A stretch of 64,000 bases of DNA from Stratiolaelaps scimitus (taxonomy: Eukaryota; Arthropoda; Arachnida; Mesostigmata; Laelapidae). The stretch spans positions 5,778,501-5,842,500 of the forward strand of contig JABWDB010000017.1 in NCBI GenBank assembly GCA_019614645.1, read 5' to 3'. The notes beneath the pieces were generated by a model. The model did not search any database. It saw nothing but the letters and a program-made list of their open reading frames with translations, and was not told the DNA's origin. Positions 49,028 through 61,054 of the stretch are shown one piece after another (positions within the stretch are counted from its first letter, which is position 1; every line of letters begins with the position of its first letter). Both the position numbers and the translations under genes were made by a program.

Positions 49028-52000
49028 CCGGAGGTGGACGGTGACCAGCGTCCAATTTGTCCATTTAAAGCGCAGTCGAAACGTCGATTGATTGTACAGC
49101 ACGCCCCGTTCAGCCAAGAGACCCCGCTATAGAGGATCAAAGGAACACTCACTATTTTCCTCGGATTTCTCTTTCTCTCTTCCTCCCTCTCTTCTTCACT
49201 CTTATTACCTAGGAGTCTTGATCGGACAGGTGGATAAGAGAGGTTGTCTGAGTGGAACGCCTAGGATTCGCCTATTAGCGGGAGAGGGGAAAGCTAGCTC
49301 GGTCGGTGGGGCATGGTATCGCACAATTTACTTCCTTTCAGGCAAGAGGATTGCCTAGCTTGATAGAAACCTATATGTGCAGTGCATGTGGACAAATTCA
49401 AGTGCTTACTTCCTTTAGTGCTCACCTTATAGCTAGTCTATACTAGCCGGTCCGACCCAACTTACCTCGGCTGAACTTCCTTTTGGCCAATTGGGACCAG
49501 TTGGATTTCACGAGCCAATTGTGACGCTTCCGGTCGCACACACCGGCCTCCATAGACCGCCAAGTACAGTGCTTTGGACGCCGCTGCGCGTCGAAAACGG
49601 CGATAACGGTAGGCGATCTTTCGCCATATCCCCCCCACTCCACCTTCCATGACCAACGATATCGACAGTGACAGGACTCGCTCGCTTACTTAAAACACCT
49701 CATACTGCCCTCTTCGGGAAGCCGATGCAAGCGCGCCGCCTGCCTCTGGCGCCTTCACTATCGGTGGTTTCGTTTTAGCCAGTCGAAGGACCTCTGGGGG
49801 CGACACAGACACGGCGAGGAGTACACGTACACATACGTACGTATCATTTAGGCCAGACGTCGCTTGTCTTTTCGATAGCCGCTTTCTTCCTTCAGGAGTA
49901 GACGGTTAGTTCGCCTGAGCCAACGTTAGCTGAGCACTGGTATCGCGCTTGCTAACTTGCATGGTTCTCGTGTCCTGCTTCAGCTGTCGGCTCCAGATGT
50001 CAACGGCAGAACGTCCCTTCTCTTCTAGCGGACTCGGCCGCTCGATGAGAGGTCGTTCTTAAGGCTTTTAGGGATCTTTTCTATTACCACGTGTGGTTGG
50101 ATAGCTCTCTGGGCACGACTAAATGTATGTACGTGCTGGGCGCCGGGTCCTTCTCATCCTTAGCCGTTTCCATTGAACCTGCTCCTCCTTCAGAGGGCTC
50201 TGCAATGGTTAAAGCGGCTATCTTACTTTCGCTGTCCTTCTCTAATACCGTCACTTCCTATGCGTTTGCGAGCAAGCCCAGTTAGAAATCTATTCCACCA
50301 TTAGAGCGCAAGTCATTAGGAAAACGCAGCCCGAACGCTTTGCCGACTTGCAAACCAACTAGCCAACTGGACCCAAATCACTTGCGAAGGTAAAACTAAG
50401 TACATATCCAATTTCTAACAATGAGCGGAAAATGCGGAAATGACGGTTATTTCCTATACGGTAGAAAAAGTGTACAAGATTATAATAATAATTATTACCA
50501 ACTAATCCCCCCTAAATAATACCTTGAACTAATTCCTAATTATTGTATGTTTGAATAAATCATTAAATAATTATTACTATTACAGCGGTAACTGTCAATG
50601 CTATTGTTTAGCGTTGAGCTTCGTCTTTAGTAGAGAGATTTAACAAGACCAAATATTGCTTCTCACATAGATTCATAACTATTCCTATTCTCACTAGGAC
50701 TTAAATAAAATTTCGGTAATACCCTTAATTGCCAAATCGACCTTCCTTCTAACCCACACTATTTCGGATTCCGGTGTGTTAGAAACGGTGGACAGCCTTA
50801 ACAGAATGACGTTTTCATGGTGCAATGGTGAATAGCCTTAATCAATGGGTGAACTACTCTAGCTTTCCACAGCCATACGCACTAGCGCAATTCCAACATG
50901 TCCCAGAACGTAAGCGTCCTCGCCAAACTTTTATGTTGACCAAAATCAGTTAGCAGCAGACAGTACGACGTCCTTACATTTACTATAAGGGTGAAAAAGA
51001 AGACTTCCCAACTTAGAAGACTATTAATTCTATTCATTGAGTTGGTGGGGACACGTTGGCAGCTTGACGTCGTCGTACTCAAAATGTCGACTTACGGTTT
51101 AGACAACAAGGATATACCGGCTGCAGCTATCTGACATGTTTTAGTCGTTATTGCAATTGTAGATAAATGTGTTTAGATACAAACTTGACTCGCTTGGAAT
51201 GACATGATACATCTGCTCTGAGCCATCGAAGCTAGTATTATAATGTCTGTAGGTTGCTCATAAAAATACTAATATTCACATACTATTTCTATTATTAATA
51301 TAAAAACAAGTTGTTAGACAGATGCCGATAATATAATGAAACATCATGCTTTGTTGTTTGTCAAGACAGTCTCATAACAGACATAGCAGGCTGCCTAAAC
51401 AAATCAGTACAGTTCATCAGTTTTATTCCACCCAATCTCCTCATAAATGGGGATTGTTCTTTACCTCATTATGGATAGCCCTTTCCTCTGTTCCGAACAG
51501 CTTCAAGGACCGTACGATCTAGCGTTGACTCACGCGCGTATCGTTCCGACAACGCAGAACTCTACTGCGCGTTGCGGCCAGTTCCATATGTGTTTCACCA
51601 TCATTCATAGGGGGTTCCACAAGGTCCATGCAGACCATTCACACATCTGCGCAGATCTTGTGGGACGCCTACTGTAACGCACCGCCCATATGTGCGGGAT
51701 GGGTCCCTCCGATCGCTGGTTCTAAGCAGTTGTACTCGTCCCCGGGACATCGCTAGGCCTGCCCAACATCGCCGACCACCGTTGGTGACGCTATTTGGGG
51801 TTAGCCGATATACGCCAACGGCAAGAGCCAGCTGCTCCAACTGCGCTCGCCAACGCCGGCGATGCGATGAGGCCGTAAACTCACATGAATGGCTAGGCTA
51901 GTCTATTTCCGCGCATTGCTGCCAACGATGTCAAGAATGCGGCCGTATGGAAGTGCTCTCCTTCGGTCCAGGCGAGCACTGAGGACTTGAGCTGCCGCTG

Positions 52001-52594
52001 CTTACGTAGCGCAGAGGCATAGCGTGCGCTGTCATTGACTTGCTTACTCTTTCTGCATACCTTGGACGGGCATGTCTCTGGCAGCGTGTACTTCTGCCGT
52101 AGCACACAGTGGAGACTACACTTTTCTGTCCTCGTGTGTGAACGTGTTGGGTAGTGCTTGCTGTTGTGGACCGATAGAGCCACATCACGGTCTGAGGGCT
52201 TGGTAGACACCAGCTTTGGAGCTTGGGTGGGGCTGTTGCTGACCGACTGGGCCGGAAATGTTGTTCGCAGCAAAGGATGATTAAAAAACAGTAAAAAAAC
52301 ACGGGCGTCACTGAGGAGCAGACAAAACTTGCCGCGTGGTCAGCAATACTTGTACTAACAGTTCACTATCAAGAATCGATGGTCGGTTATCTATATAATA
52401 TTAATTAGAATTAGAATAAATAGAATTGCCCATGAGGCAAGCGGTCGATAGTAGTTACATTGTGTTGCAACTGTGCTATGGTTGAAGCAGTGTGTGGCTG
52501 GTATTGTCTACTTCTTCGTTAACTGGTGATATATAATACAATAAGTATGTTATTATAGCAACGAGTGAATGCTTAATTTTATATTTATTTTCAG
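49028..52594. other. Intergenic or 3' region
   Basis: GC-rich sequence at about 49200-50300 has no recognised coding content. AT-rich DNA follows, then the gag relic on the - strand. A 25-mer shared with 42206-42230 occurs at 50536-50560. Confidence 0.6.
51893..52273 (-). mobile_element. Degenerate retrotransposon gag relic with broken zinc knuckle
   Basis: The - strand frame contains CSLHCVLRQKYTLPETCPSK followed by VCRKSKQVNDSARYASA (52016-52123). This lines up with the gag knuckle of Ty3/gypsy-type elements, C-x2-C-x-x-x-HLPETCP and CRKCxxxGHFARxC, with several cysteines and histidines lost. A second - frame overlaps, so frameshifts are likely. I saw no LTRs or protease motif. The neighbouring 51600-51890 is similarly GC-rich and may belong to the element. 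Confidence 0.5.
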
Positions 52595-52697
52595 ATAATG
52601 GTCTCGGGTCCCGTTAACAATGGTTTTGTGCAATAACCAAGAAAACGTACTACAGCAGCAATTGCTATGTGATAAGATTCATTATTCATGCCGACAG
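52595..52697 (+). other. Exon-like segment with strong splice sites (possible last myosin exon or UTR exon)
   Basis: A long pyrimidine-rich acceptor (TTTATTTTCAG) is followed 103 bases later by a near-consensus donor, CAG|GTAAGG. Joined in phase 0 to the GGC AAG end at 49000 it would read IMVSGPVNNGFVQ and stop at 52634-52636. It also holds an ATG in good context (AACAATGG at 52617-52624) that opens MVLCNNQENVLQQQ to the donor. Either a terminal exon with a spliced 3' UTR or a first exon of a downstream gene is possible; coding status is unproven. Confidence 0.3.
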
Positions 52698-52849
52698 GTA
52701 AGGATGGAAACAGGCAACGCGATTTTACCTATCATAATCCTGCTATTATCCCGGGCATAACGAGGACTGTGTAAATTGTTTTAAACACTCGAATACAAGC
52801 GCGAACTTCCGAATGAACTATTTTCTGAGAAACGCGTTCAGCAGGCCCC

Positions 52850-52886
52850 TGACGTCACACGTGTAAATATTTACAGTGTGACGTCA
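52850..52886. promoter_or_regulatory. Paired CRE palindrome (two TGACGTCA sites in an 11 bp inverted repeat)
   Basis: TGACGTCACAC (52850-52860) and GTGTGACGTCA (52876-52886) form a perfect inverted repeat around GTAAATATTTAC, itself palindromic. TGACGTCA is the full consensus cAMP-response element bound by CREB/ATF bZIP proteins. A near match, TGACGCC, follows at 52890-52896. Function in this place is inference. Confidence 0.55.
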
Positions 52887-54341
52887 GTGTGACGCCAATT
52901 ATACAGTGAGGAAAGACGGATCGAAGCATTGCTTTCGACTGATAGGCCTCTGAAATGATATAATAAGGCTCACAAAAGCACTCTCCCGGTTTAGTTGTGT
53001 CAGGTTCGACAAAAATCTAAATCAACAAGTGAGAATGATTCTCCGAACAGAAACACACCATACTTGAGTGTCACGTATAACCAAAGGCTATGTGAAAGAT
53101 TCGACTAAACAGATTGCAACGCTTTGACGCTTAACGTAAACGTGCGTTATTTTTCATATTTATGGACCTGTTGTTTCGCCTGTTCCCGTTCTTTTTCATA
53201 CACAACTTCCGCTGTGTTCACTTAGCCAGCAGGGAAATTAAGCGCAGTTCGATCTGAGGGTGAACTGCCTCATCGAGCATCCGAATCCGCGGCAGTACCA
53301 AGTTGGCAACCCCTTCGTGTTAAATATCATACAGTGGTTCGTGATGTTACCTGCAGACTTTAAAGTGCATCTGCCGCGGTCGTCGCTCCCGGTCAGTGAA
53401 TGGGTGATGTCATAATCAAGCCACTCTCAAAGGGTAGAAAGCTTAAAAGCTATTTGTCCTTTGTGTTGTACCGTCTTCCCAGTATATATATGGGCTCATC
53501 AGACCTCTTATCCTTGCCAACGTGCCGTATGACCTAAACGATAAGGTCGCTCTCTAAACAGAGCGAGAACACCCTCATTGAAATCGCGAAGCAGATATTC
53601 AGGAAGAAAGCGGCAAGAATAGTTGCTGCTTGATAATTTTTCAAGGCTTCTTTGTCTACAGTTTCGCGCTTAAAATAGAACGTTGCGCTTTATCCGCGTG
53701 TATGCAGCTGTGCTAGCAAGGCCGTCGTAGCAAAGATAGGCGGTGGGTCGGCCGAACATAAGCCTCAACGAGGATTGCAGAGGCCGTAACTAATATATGA
53801 CACAATAAACAAAAACTTGGTTCATTGACAGAACTGCACTATTGTTAACGCTTGCATTCGATATGACTGTGAAACGTGGGGCATATTTTGCATTAGTTTA
53901 TAGTTGACATTGAGTCTGTGGGAAATTGTCCTGGAAGAGTTTCGTATTGCGTATATGCAGACGAGCGAGGTCAAATATTTTTCTCAGTATTTTTATTGAG
54001 TAAACTCTATCAGTTAGGTATAGGTTGTTGGGTCAGTTAGATGTTCGTGCGAGATCGAGTTTCCTGAATTCGCAAAATTATTCTACTCGGTTGTTGAAAT
54101 TACTAGAATGAGATCAATCCTGTAACTTTGTATAAAAAACCGGTTCAAAGTTTACATTTCAAATTACAATGTTAGCTGGCTAGCTATTCTCCAGGGAAGC
54201 ATATTCTTAATTCGATCTATCCATTCGTTATCCTTATTCCTAATTTCTTATGAACTAAAAATACGTTAGTGTCTCCGTGATATTCGCTTTCCTGATACCG
54301 ATTTTTTAGGGCGAGCGATTTTCGCCATATTACCTGTCAAC

Positions 54342-54364
54342 TATTATTATTATTATTATTATTG
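54342..54364. repeat. (ATT)7 microsatellite
   Basis: Seven uninterrupted units. Confidence 0.95.
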
Positions 54365-55789
54365 TAGTGATTTCACAAGGCTTAGGCATACGAATAAAAT
54401 TTCAAATCCAACACTACATTAATGTATTCTATTGTATATGTTGAATCCACTCCATTTATTTCTATTTAACTGCAGCAAGCAAGAAGTGAAATAGTGACTC
54501 GTTATTGACACTGTAACAATTAGGCCCCGAATCCAATTGGTACGTAATGCGATCTATTCAGATCTGCAATGGCATCCGACTACTGTCTGTTCGCGTGAGC
54601 GTACATGAGAGCCTTTCGGATATCATATTCCACTGTTCGCTCTTCGCCTGCAAAGGTAGGATTGGCAGGAAGGGATTTCCGTGACGTTAGCTTCTCCACG
54701 ATAACCGGCGGCCGATTGAGACAACGGTAACGGCCCTTGAAGCCTAGCACGCCAGACTTCGCTCGGTCATCCGTCCGACGGCCATCCAACTATCGCTGGT
54801 CACTGATGTATTAGACCAACGAAGTAGCTGATAATAATGCCAACAGCATTGGCGGAACACTATATGCAGGCGTCAAACATGGACCAGTCCTTGTGGTGCC
54901 CCTGCATCGGTGTATCTAGTCTATCGGAAAATGAACGGTGAACGCACAACACACAGGTGCACATGAACATCCGACTCTATTGTCCTGTGGACCAACAGAG
55001 TGCCTTTATACTCTATGGCCGTACCTCGAGACTGCTATTACTTCTCCACGGTTGCAGCAAGCAATAATTCATTCTCGGTTCTATTCTGCATTTCCGTGCT
55101 GCAGGCTCTAATCTATACCAACAGTGGACGTCAAGTGTGTGCGTGTATGTATGTGCCAGAGTGATAGAAAGAAAGAGAGCGATACTGCATTTATATTTCA
55201 ATGTGCCTCCCCTGAAGCGAGCCGACATCCGACTTCTGCGGCAGGGGTCCTACCCTTTTGTCTATTGCGTGTTTGTATATTGTAGTTAGTCGTTAGAATG
55301 CTCCAGATATATAGGGCCACGATAGCATGTCCAGCTATACCAACCGGCAGGCATTGTTTGTTATAGGCTGGGATACAATCTGTCATCCGAGGGAAGGAAA
55401 AAGCCTCCCGCTAGGACAGATGGGGCCTGTCTAGCCCGAAATGAGGCCAGAGGTGTTGTTGCTAGTGTCGGAAAGCCTGGATGTGCAGTGGCATCGTATA
55501 CGAGAAAATACGAATATTTAGAAAATTCGTCCATTCCCAGAGAACATTCAGGGTTGTCTAGTTCTTGTGAGCTCCCATTTTGAACAGATATCCAAGACAA
55601 TGGTTTTGATAATTCTAATTTAACTTATGCGATACCTGCTAAATGGGCTTTTATCATTTTAGGGAACATAACTGACAAGGATGAAAGTTTCGCTGACATC
55701 AAAATGGCTTTTCCATATTGACTCGAATTGAGTATCGCTATTATTACGTTGATATATAAGCGACCTGTATAATCGATTGCTTTTCTTAG

Positions 55790-55828
55790 TTATATATATA
55801 TATATATATATAGATGTATATATATATA
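55790..55828. repeat. (TA)n microsatellite, interrupted
   Basis: TA runs at 55790-55812 and 55817-55828 separated by GATG. Confidence 0.95.
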
Positions 55829-56765
55829 GCTATAATAAAAAAGTATTAACCAGATCAATCGAGCATTTTGCAGCACGGGTTTCCAACGTTCACGCTACTG
55901 CTTTTGGGCTTCCATGCTGGATGTGGATTTTCATCCGCTATCCGGATCGATTCTCCCCTTGACCCTTTGAAGAACCTTGCTTTCATTTCGTATGGTATCC
56001 AAAAGGGAACGGTTTACTAGCTCTATTAGACTCGATATGCCGACTTACTATGCAATACTGCAAGATGCAGTGTGACTTCAGGCCATTGGGCCGACTGTGA
56101 GCAGTGGGTTGAATTCTCAATGCGACATCCTTTGAGCTTCGATCGTTAGAAATCTTGCGACACAAAAGTGTTTTACAAGTGCGACCCATCGCGTCTACGA
56201 CTCAGCTCATTGCAGCGATCCGATACCGTTTACTCAAACATTGAAATCTGTAGCAGTTAACCATATTGGTGTAATTTCTTTTGTTTATTGCGCATTTTTC
56301 ATATTTCACAGAAAGTAGTCAGAAATATTTTGTGATATAATGATATACATACAGCAAGAAATAATATGATAAAAATCGATAATACATATAATGAAAAAAA
56401 TCCGCCTGTAAAATTGCGACTTTAAACCGCTCAAGGTCTACAATAAAATATAATGTAAATCTACCCTACGAAACGTACTTAGTCTTCGTCATTTAAGCCC
56501 CGACTCTATGAGAGCCTAAACCCCGCTGTGTGAAATGTCTTTGGGCACGTTTCAAATCTATTTTGGCCATTCATTTCTCTGGTGTCGTTATCGATATGGA
56601 CACAGCGAAAGCACCGAAATGTAGAGGACAACTTGAGCGGTCGAACGTTTGGATTGATTCTCTCTAAGAAAACGATCGTCATAAATAAAGAAAAAGTTCA
56701 ACAATTGTCCAGTACTCGATAGCCGACTGGATGGTTACGGATATTATTTCAACGAGAACCTCCAG

Positions 56766-57152
56766 GTTAAACGACGATGCGCCAAGCTGCCAAAGTGCAG
56801 AAAATGCACGTTGCGACTAACTCAAACCCGGATAGTGGAACTGCTGAAATGTATGAGAGATTTTGTGTGCACAGACAAAGCTGGCTTCCACAACCCGTGT
56901 TGGCCACCAAAAAGCAACAGGGGGTCCGACAGGTCGTCACTTGGTCTTTGCTATGTTTCTCCACGAGGTCGAGACCTAAGCATGAATAATAGGCCAGGTT
57001 AATGTGTTTTGATTTTGTAACTAGTTAACAAATTGAATTTATCTGCGAACGAGCTTCATCGATATGCGTTTTCAATTAATTACATTATTCGTAATTTTCG
57101 TACAGGTTGTGTAACGTACGTATCCTTAAGGCAAATGCGAAGATTCCTTTGA
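56766..57152 (+). other. Candidate two-exon cysteine-rich coding segment
   Basis: From CTCCAG at 56765 a frame of 77 codons reads VKRRCAKLPKCRKCTLRL, VELLKCMRDFVC, KAGFHNPCWPP and ends NNRPG at a donor G|GTTAAT (56998). It joins in phase to the acceptor at 57105 (TTTTCGTACAG) and reads CVTYVSLRQMRRFL to TGA at 57150-57152. Eight cysteines in about 92 residues would suit a secreted protein, but I recognise no family. Another + frame and the - strand are also open over the first part, and the first acceptor is weak. Confidence 0.2.
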
Positions 57153-57415
57153 CGAGAAAGCGCACGGCAACAGGTGAATTATATACGTTCTAAAAGCACT
57201 TGACTTATTTGCGTTCATACTTTTATATTCAGAACTCACTGTCTACGTACATGTTTAGCGTATAATCAAAAACTTTTACTTCAGCCTCTAATTATTATGT
57301 TATTGCAGTGCTGATCATCTTTCGCCGAACCGCGCTCAACTTGAGCTGACTCCGTACGGGGCTGCGATATTCTCTTTTTGTCGGCCAACGCTGTTGACTT
57401 TACTGATTGGCAAGC

Positions 57416-57420
<5 letters not shown>

Positions 57421-57447
<27 letters not shown>
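57421..57447. repeat. (AT)13 microsatellite
   Basis: Uninterrupted AT run. Confidence 0.95.
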
Positions 57448-60400
57448 CATGGGGCGGAGAACAGAGTGCAGCCCGAGTGATCGTGGCGATTTGGATTACC
57501 CAACTCGTAGATGGCCCGGCCTACGGCTCGGGTCCATCCCCAGGGTAGTCATTAACCGTGGCCGGGAAGCGATATGGTCCCGTATCTCGTACCGACATCT
57601 CGTATTCCCGCTACGACGAACGAATCCTTACAAAGTAGCAAATTTGAACTTTTTGATCTGCCTCCATCGGCGGCGTGCGCCACTGGGAGAAACTTTTTCT
57701 AACTCAAGCACATTATTATTGCTGGTATATACTCTATAGATGAAATGATCGAAATATATTAAATCGACATTCCTGCTTCCAACCCTTAACGGACGCTAAC
57801 TGTGTATAAAACGAGTAAACATTTGGCTTACGCCCTAATACCAACCTCGAGCGATTTCTGAGTGAGCTGATTTCTGAAGCTGTGAAAGTTACGAATCTGA
57901 CATTCGATCGTTGCCTTTTCGAATAAAATATCCTTTATCGATTTAAAGTGAAGAATAGGTTGAAGAGTTGCAAATGGCAAAATTAATGTCATTCATGTAA
58001 AAACCGTATTTCACGGTGCCAAGGTTCACATCTTAATATTTGCCTGCTCGATTATAAATATGCGCTTCTAACCATGCCCGGTGTAGTCAATGAACTTTTC
58101 TATCAACTGATACAAACGAGTTCCAACGAGTCACACTCGTAGAAGTGACGTATCATTGTGAACGTTCCCGCTGAGACGTCCCCTTAAAATATACATTTGA
58201 AAATATATTCCAGCTAAGTACAAGATCCACGTCTTCCGGAGGTGTTTTCTCCAGTGTTTGGCTAGCTGCTGTCTTCTAATTCTGCGAAGGCGCGCTTCAT
58301 CTAAGACTTCCCGAGATAACTAAATTTTAGTACCCATAGTGGACTACGGATCGCCTCCTGCTCTCATAGCCACCGCTGATCGGTCGCCGGCAATGCGAAG
58401 CAACCGGCCGCGTAGACGCCATTTACGGTGCACAACTTTACCAGAGCTCCGACTCCAGAGTCAGAGGCGAAAGGCAAAAGGCCGCGGAGGCGGTGGACAG
58501 AAGATAGTGCACAGGGGTGAGCCCCTCCTGTCCCTCCCAGGCTGCATTCCCTGCACCAGGATCCCTGCACATCGATGGCAGTATCGGCAGAAGCTACAGC
58601 CGCGGTGCCAACCGCAACGACGCTGCGCGACGACTCCGAAAGGCCTCAGCCACCGTGGCCCCTATAGGAGCGGCACGCCAAAGCCGGTGCCGGCTCGGTA
58701 ATCCCTGAAATCCCTGTATCGATTTTAAGCTGCCTGCTGCTGCTGCTACCACTTCTACTGCTGTGCTCTGGTTTTGGCTGGCTTGCAGTTGCCGGTGGTG
58801 CGTGCCCTAGGTCTCTGGGATCCGTTTGGCACCCAGAGCAGCAGTTACTGCTTGGCTTGCTGCCTCCGTGGATCCTGTGGATCCTGGCTGAATTTCGAAC
58901 GATCCCGCAACCTCGAACGGGACTTGCTCGGCAGGGATGTGGCGGTACCGGGGAAGTGGAGCGATGCAGGGGCCTGGGGAGTCATGAGAGAGCAAGCGTT
59001 GCGGTGGCGTAGCGTCGCTTGTGGCGTTCTCTTCTTTTCTCAATAAATCAGCCGAAAAGCGAGAAGCTTCAGGAATGGAGGGGCCAACATCGTTAGCGGT
59101 GGATGGTCAGATCGGACACATGCCGCCAGATCCCGTGCATCTATCCCCTCCGAGGAGCCAGATCCGACACAGCCTGGCTGCTGTAACACACCACACAGCC
59201 AATCCCGAGCTGCTCCAACCAGTAACGCGCATCTTCGATGCACTCTGGGGAGATCTGCAGGTAGCTGTTAGGATGACGGACACAAAAGTCGTGAGTAAGC
59301 TAACTCTACCTAACTAAGCTAGATCTAGTGAACTTCACAACATCCACTAAATAATCAGCAGGATTCTTCTTCTGATACTCATTCATCCCTGCTATACGTT
59401 GTTATCGGCGTTGTGACTTGCACGACAAAGTTGCCGGCCGAAAAGGTCCGCGATCACAGGATAAAGCCTGGTAATATGTCAGTTATACATAAAAGTTTTG
59501 TTTTTCAGGTTTGGTTGACCTGATTCGCTCGGTCAACCAGAGTCCATTTAGGGTGTCAGCTGCGAGTATAACGAGCTAGGCTACTAGACTGCTATAAATG
59601 CAGTGCCAATTCGTTCGATAACGAATACATACTCTGTCGTGCTAAGCTAACCTATTTCTCCATGATGCTGTATAGGTTGGCTAGCAGGCGGGCGGTCGTA
59701 CAGCGAAATCAGATCGTTGACTGTGTCTGTTCAGTGACCCTTCTTGAACAATACCTTGTAGGCTGTACCTGCCTCGTACCAAAACACATGTGTACGTGTG
59801 TTTGTTGTCCTGTGCGTGAAACCGAAGAAGTCGAGACCTCTACCGAAACAGAAGATGAAAAGAGGTGGAGTACGGTGGTGTACGCTAGCAGCCGTGAGCT
59901 AGCGGTGCCCGCGAGGCAGGGTCCTCAGAGGCAAGAATTTATGAAGCATTTCGACTTCTAGGGCGAAGTTTTCAGGAGAGTTGCACAAGCCTCCGACGCA
60001 GTGTGCCCTCAAAGCCCGCACAGCCGCCTGCGGGGTCGGTCCCCTGCTCGGCAGAGGTACAACGCCCTCAGCGGTTTCGCTGTGGTGAGTCGCGCGGCGC
60101 GGGGCGGGGGGAGGTCTACGGGTACGGGAGGTGGGTAAACGCGAGACAGGGTTCCATTTCGGGATTAGAACAGCCAAGCTGTTGGCCGTTCGACCTCTTC
60201 TGCCTGTACGGCCACAGCTACCGATACTACTGCTATCCCTGCCCTGGTTGCTGGCTCTGGTCCACCGCCGCTGTGCGCCTCGCATCCCCCTTCAGTTGCC
60301 TTCGAAAAAATAAAATCTTTCCCTCCGCAAGTCCGTCTATTTTTGGTGAATGCTTAACAACTGTAACAATGGAGCAGGAACAGCCGTATGTTCGTATCCG

Positions 60401-60509
60401 GGATGGTTGAATGCCACAACGAGAAGATGGCGACGTCTGATCAGCAACAAATTTATTGTGTCATAATACTTTACTTGCTGTACCACACGCTTGAGCTATT
60501 GGCCCATTG

Positions 60510-60539
60510 CAAATAAATGACGAGCAAATAAATGACGAG
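60510..60539. repeat. Perfect tandem duplication of 15 bp
   Basis: CAAATAAATGACGAG occurs twice in tandem, at 60510-60524 and 60525-60539. Confidence 0.95.
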
Positions 60540-60880
60540 TATCTAATAATTACGAAGAAAACATGTTACAAAATAAATACGCCATGTTAAGGCGAAGATA
60601 TGAAATATACTTGAGGTGGCAGTGGGACTCGGTCAAAACCGCTTCTGCAGTTCGCTTGCTTCAAATACGCGAACTCTGCGCTCGCTGACAGTGATGACGC
60701 ATCTGCGGTCTTGTTCACTGTTCGCGATCTCACACTGTACGATTTACACTACCTGTGCACTGTCACTGTTTTTCTAACTTTGCAGAGTCGGCCGAATACT
60801 TGCAGTGTTGGAGATCTGTTGATGAGCGTGCCTGTGGGGCCTTCGCTCCCTGACATAATATACGAGGAGCTCAGATTTTC

Positions 60881-61054
60881 ATGCCGGGCAGGCGGCGGCG
60901 GCTGGCAGGAAGAGCCGTTGCGGTCTCCGTCACCATCACCAACTTTGCCGACCTCGGTGCTCCTCTTTTAAAGCCCTCTCCTAACGTGAATAAGGACGGG
61001 AAGTTGATCTATGCAGATCAGTTCCGGTTTTTACGCTACTATGAGCTGTGTTAG
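60881..61054 (+). other. Small open frame with an EF-hand-like loop
   Basis: A 57-codon frame from ATG at 60881 to TAG at 61052-61054 ends with PNVNKDGKLIYADQFRFLRY. The loop NVNKDGKLIYAD (60983-61018) has acidic or amide residues at EF-hand positions 1, 3, 5 and 12, Gly at 6 and Leu at 8. The segment before it is not a typical entering helix. A good acceptor (TCTAACTTTGCAG, ending 60785) lies upstream, but its own open frame is different. It may be an exon of an unseen gene or chance. Confidence 0.2.

Larger units (their letters stand above)
52887..56765. other. AT-rich stretch without a recognised gene
   Basis: Only the ATT and TA microsatellites at 54342 and 55790 stand out. Open frames are short and isolated. 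Confidence 0.7.
57153..60880. other. Stretch with a GC-rich island, no recognised gene
   Basis: The AT repeat at 57421 is followed by GC-rich sequence at about 58330-59300 and 59900-60300 with overlapping open frames on both strands and CTG/CAG runs. No protein family recognised. The 15 bp tandem duplication at 60510 is the only other feature. Confidence 0.6.

Noticed and set aside
57309..57349. Third exon LIIFRRTALNLS joined to a different frame of 57106-57173
   Set aside because: Phase works but the segment is too short to support, and it competes with a stop in the alternative frame.
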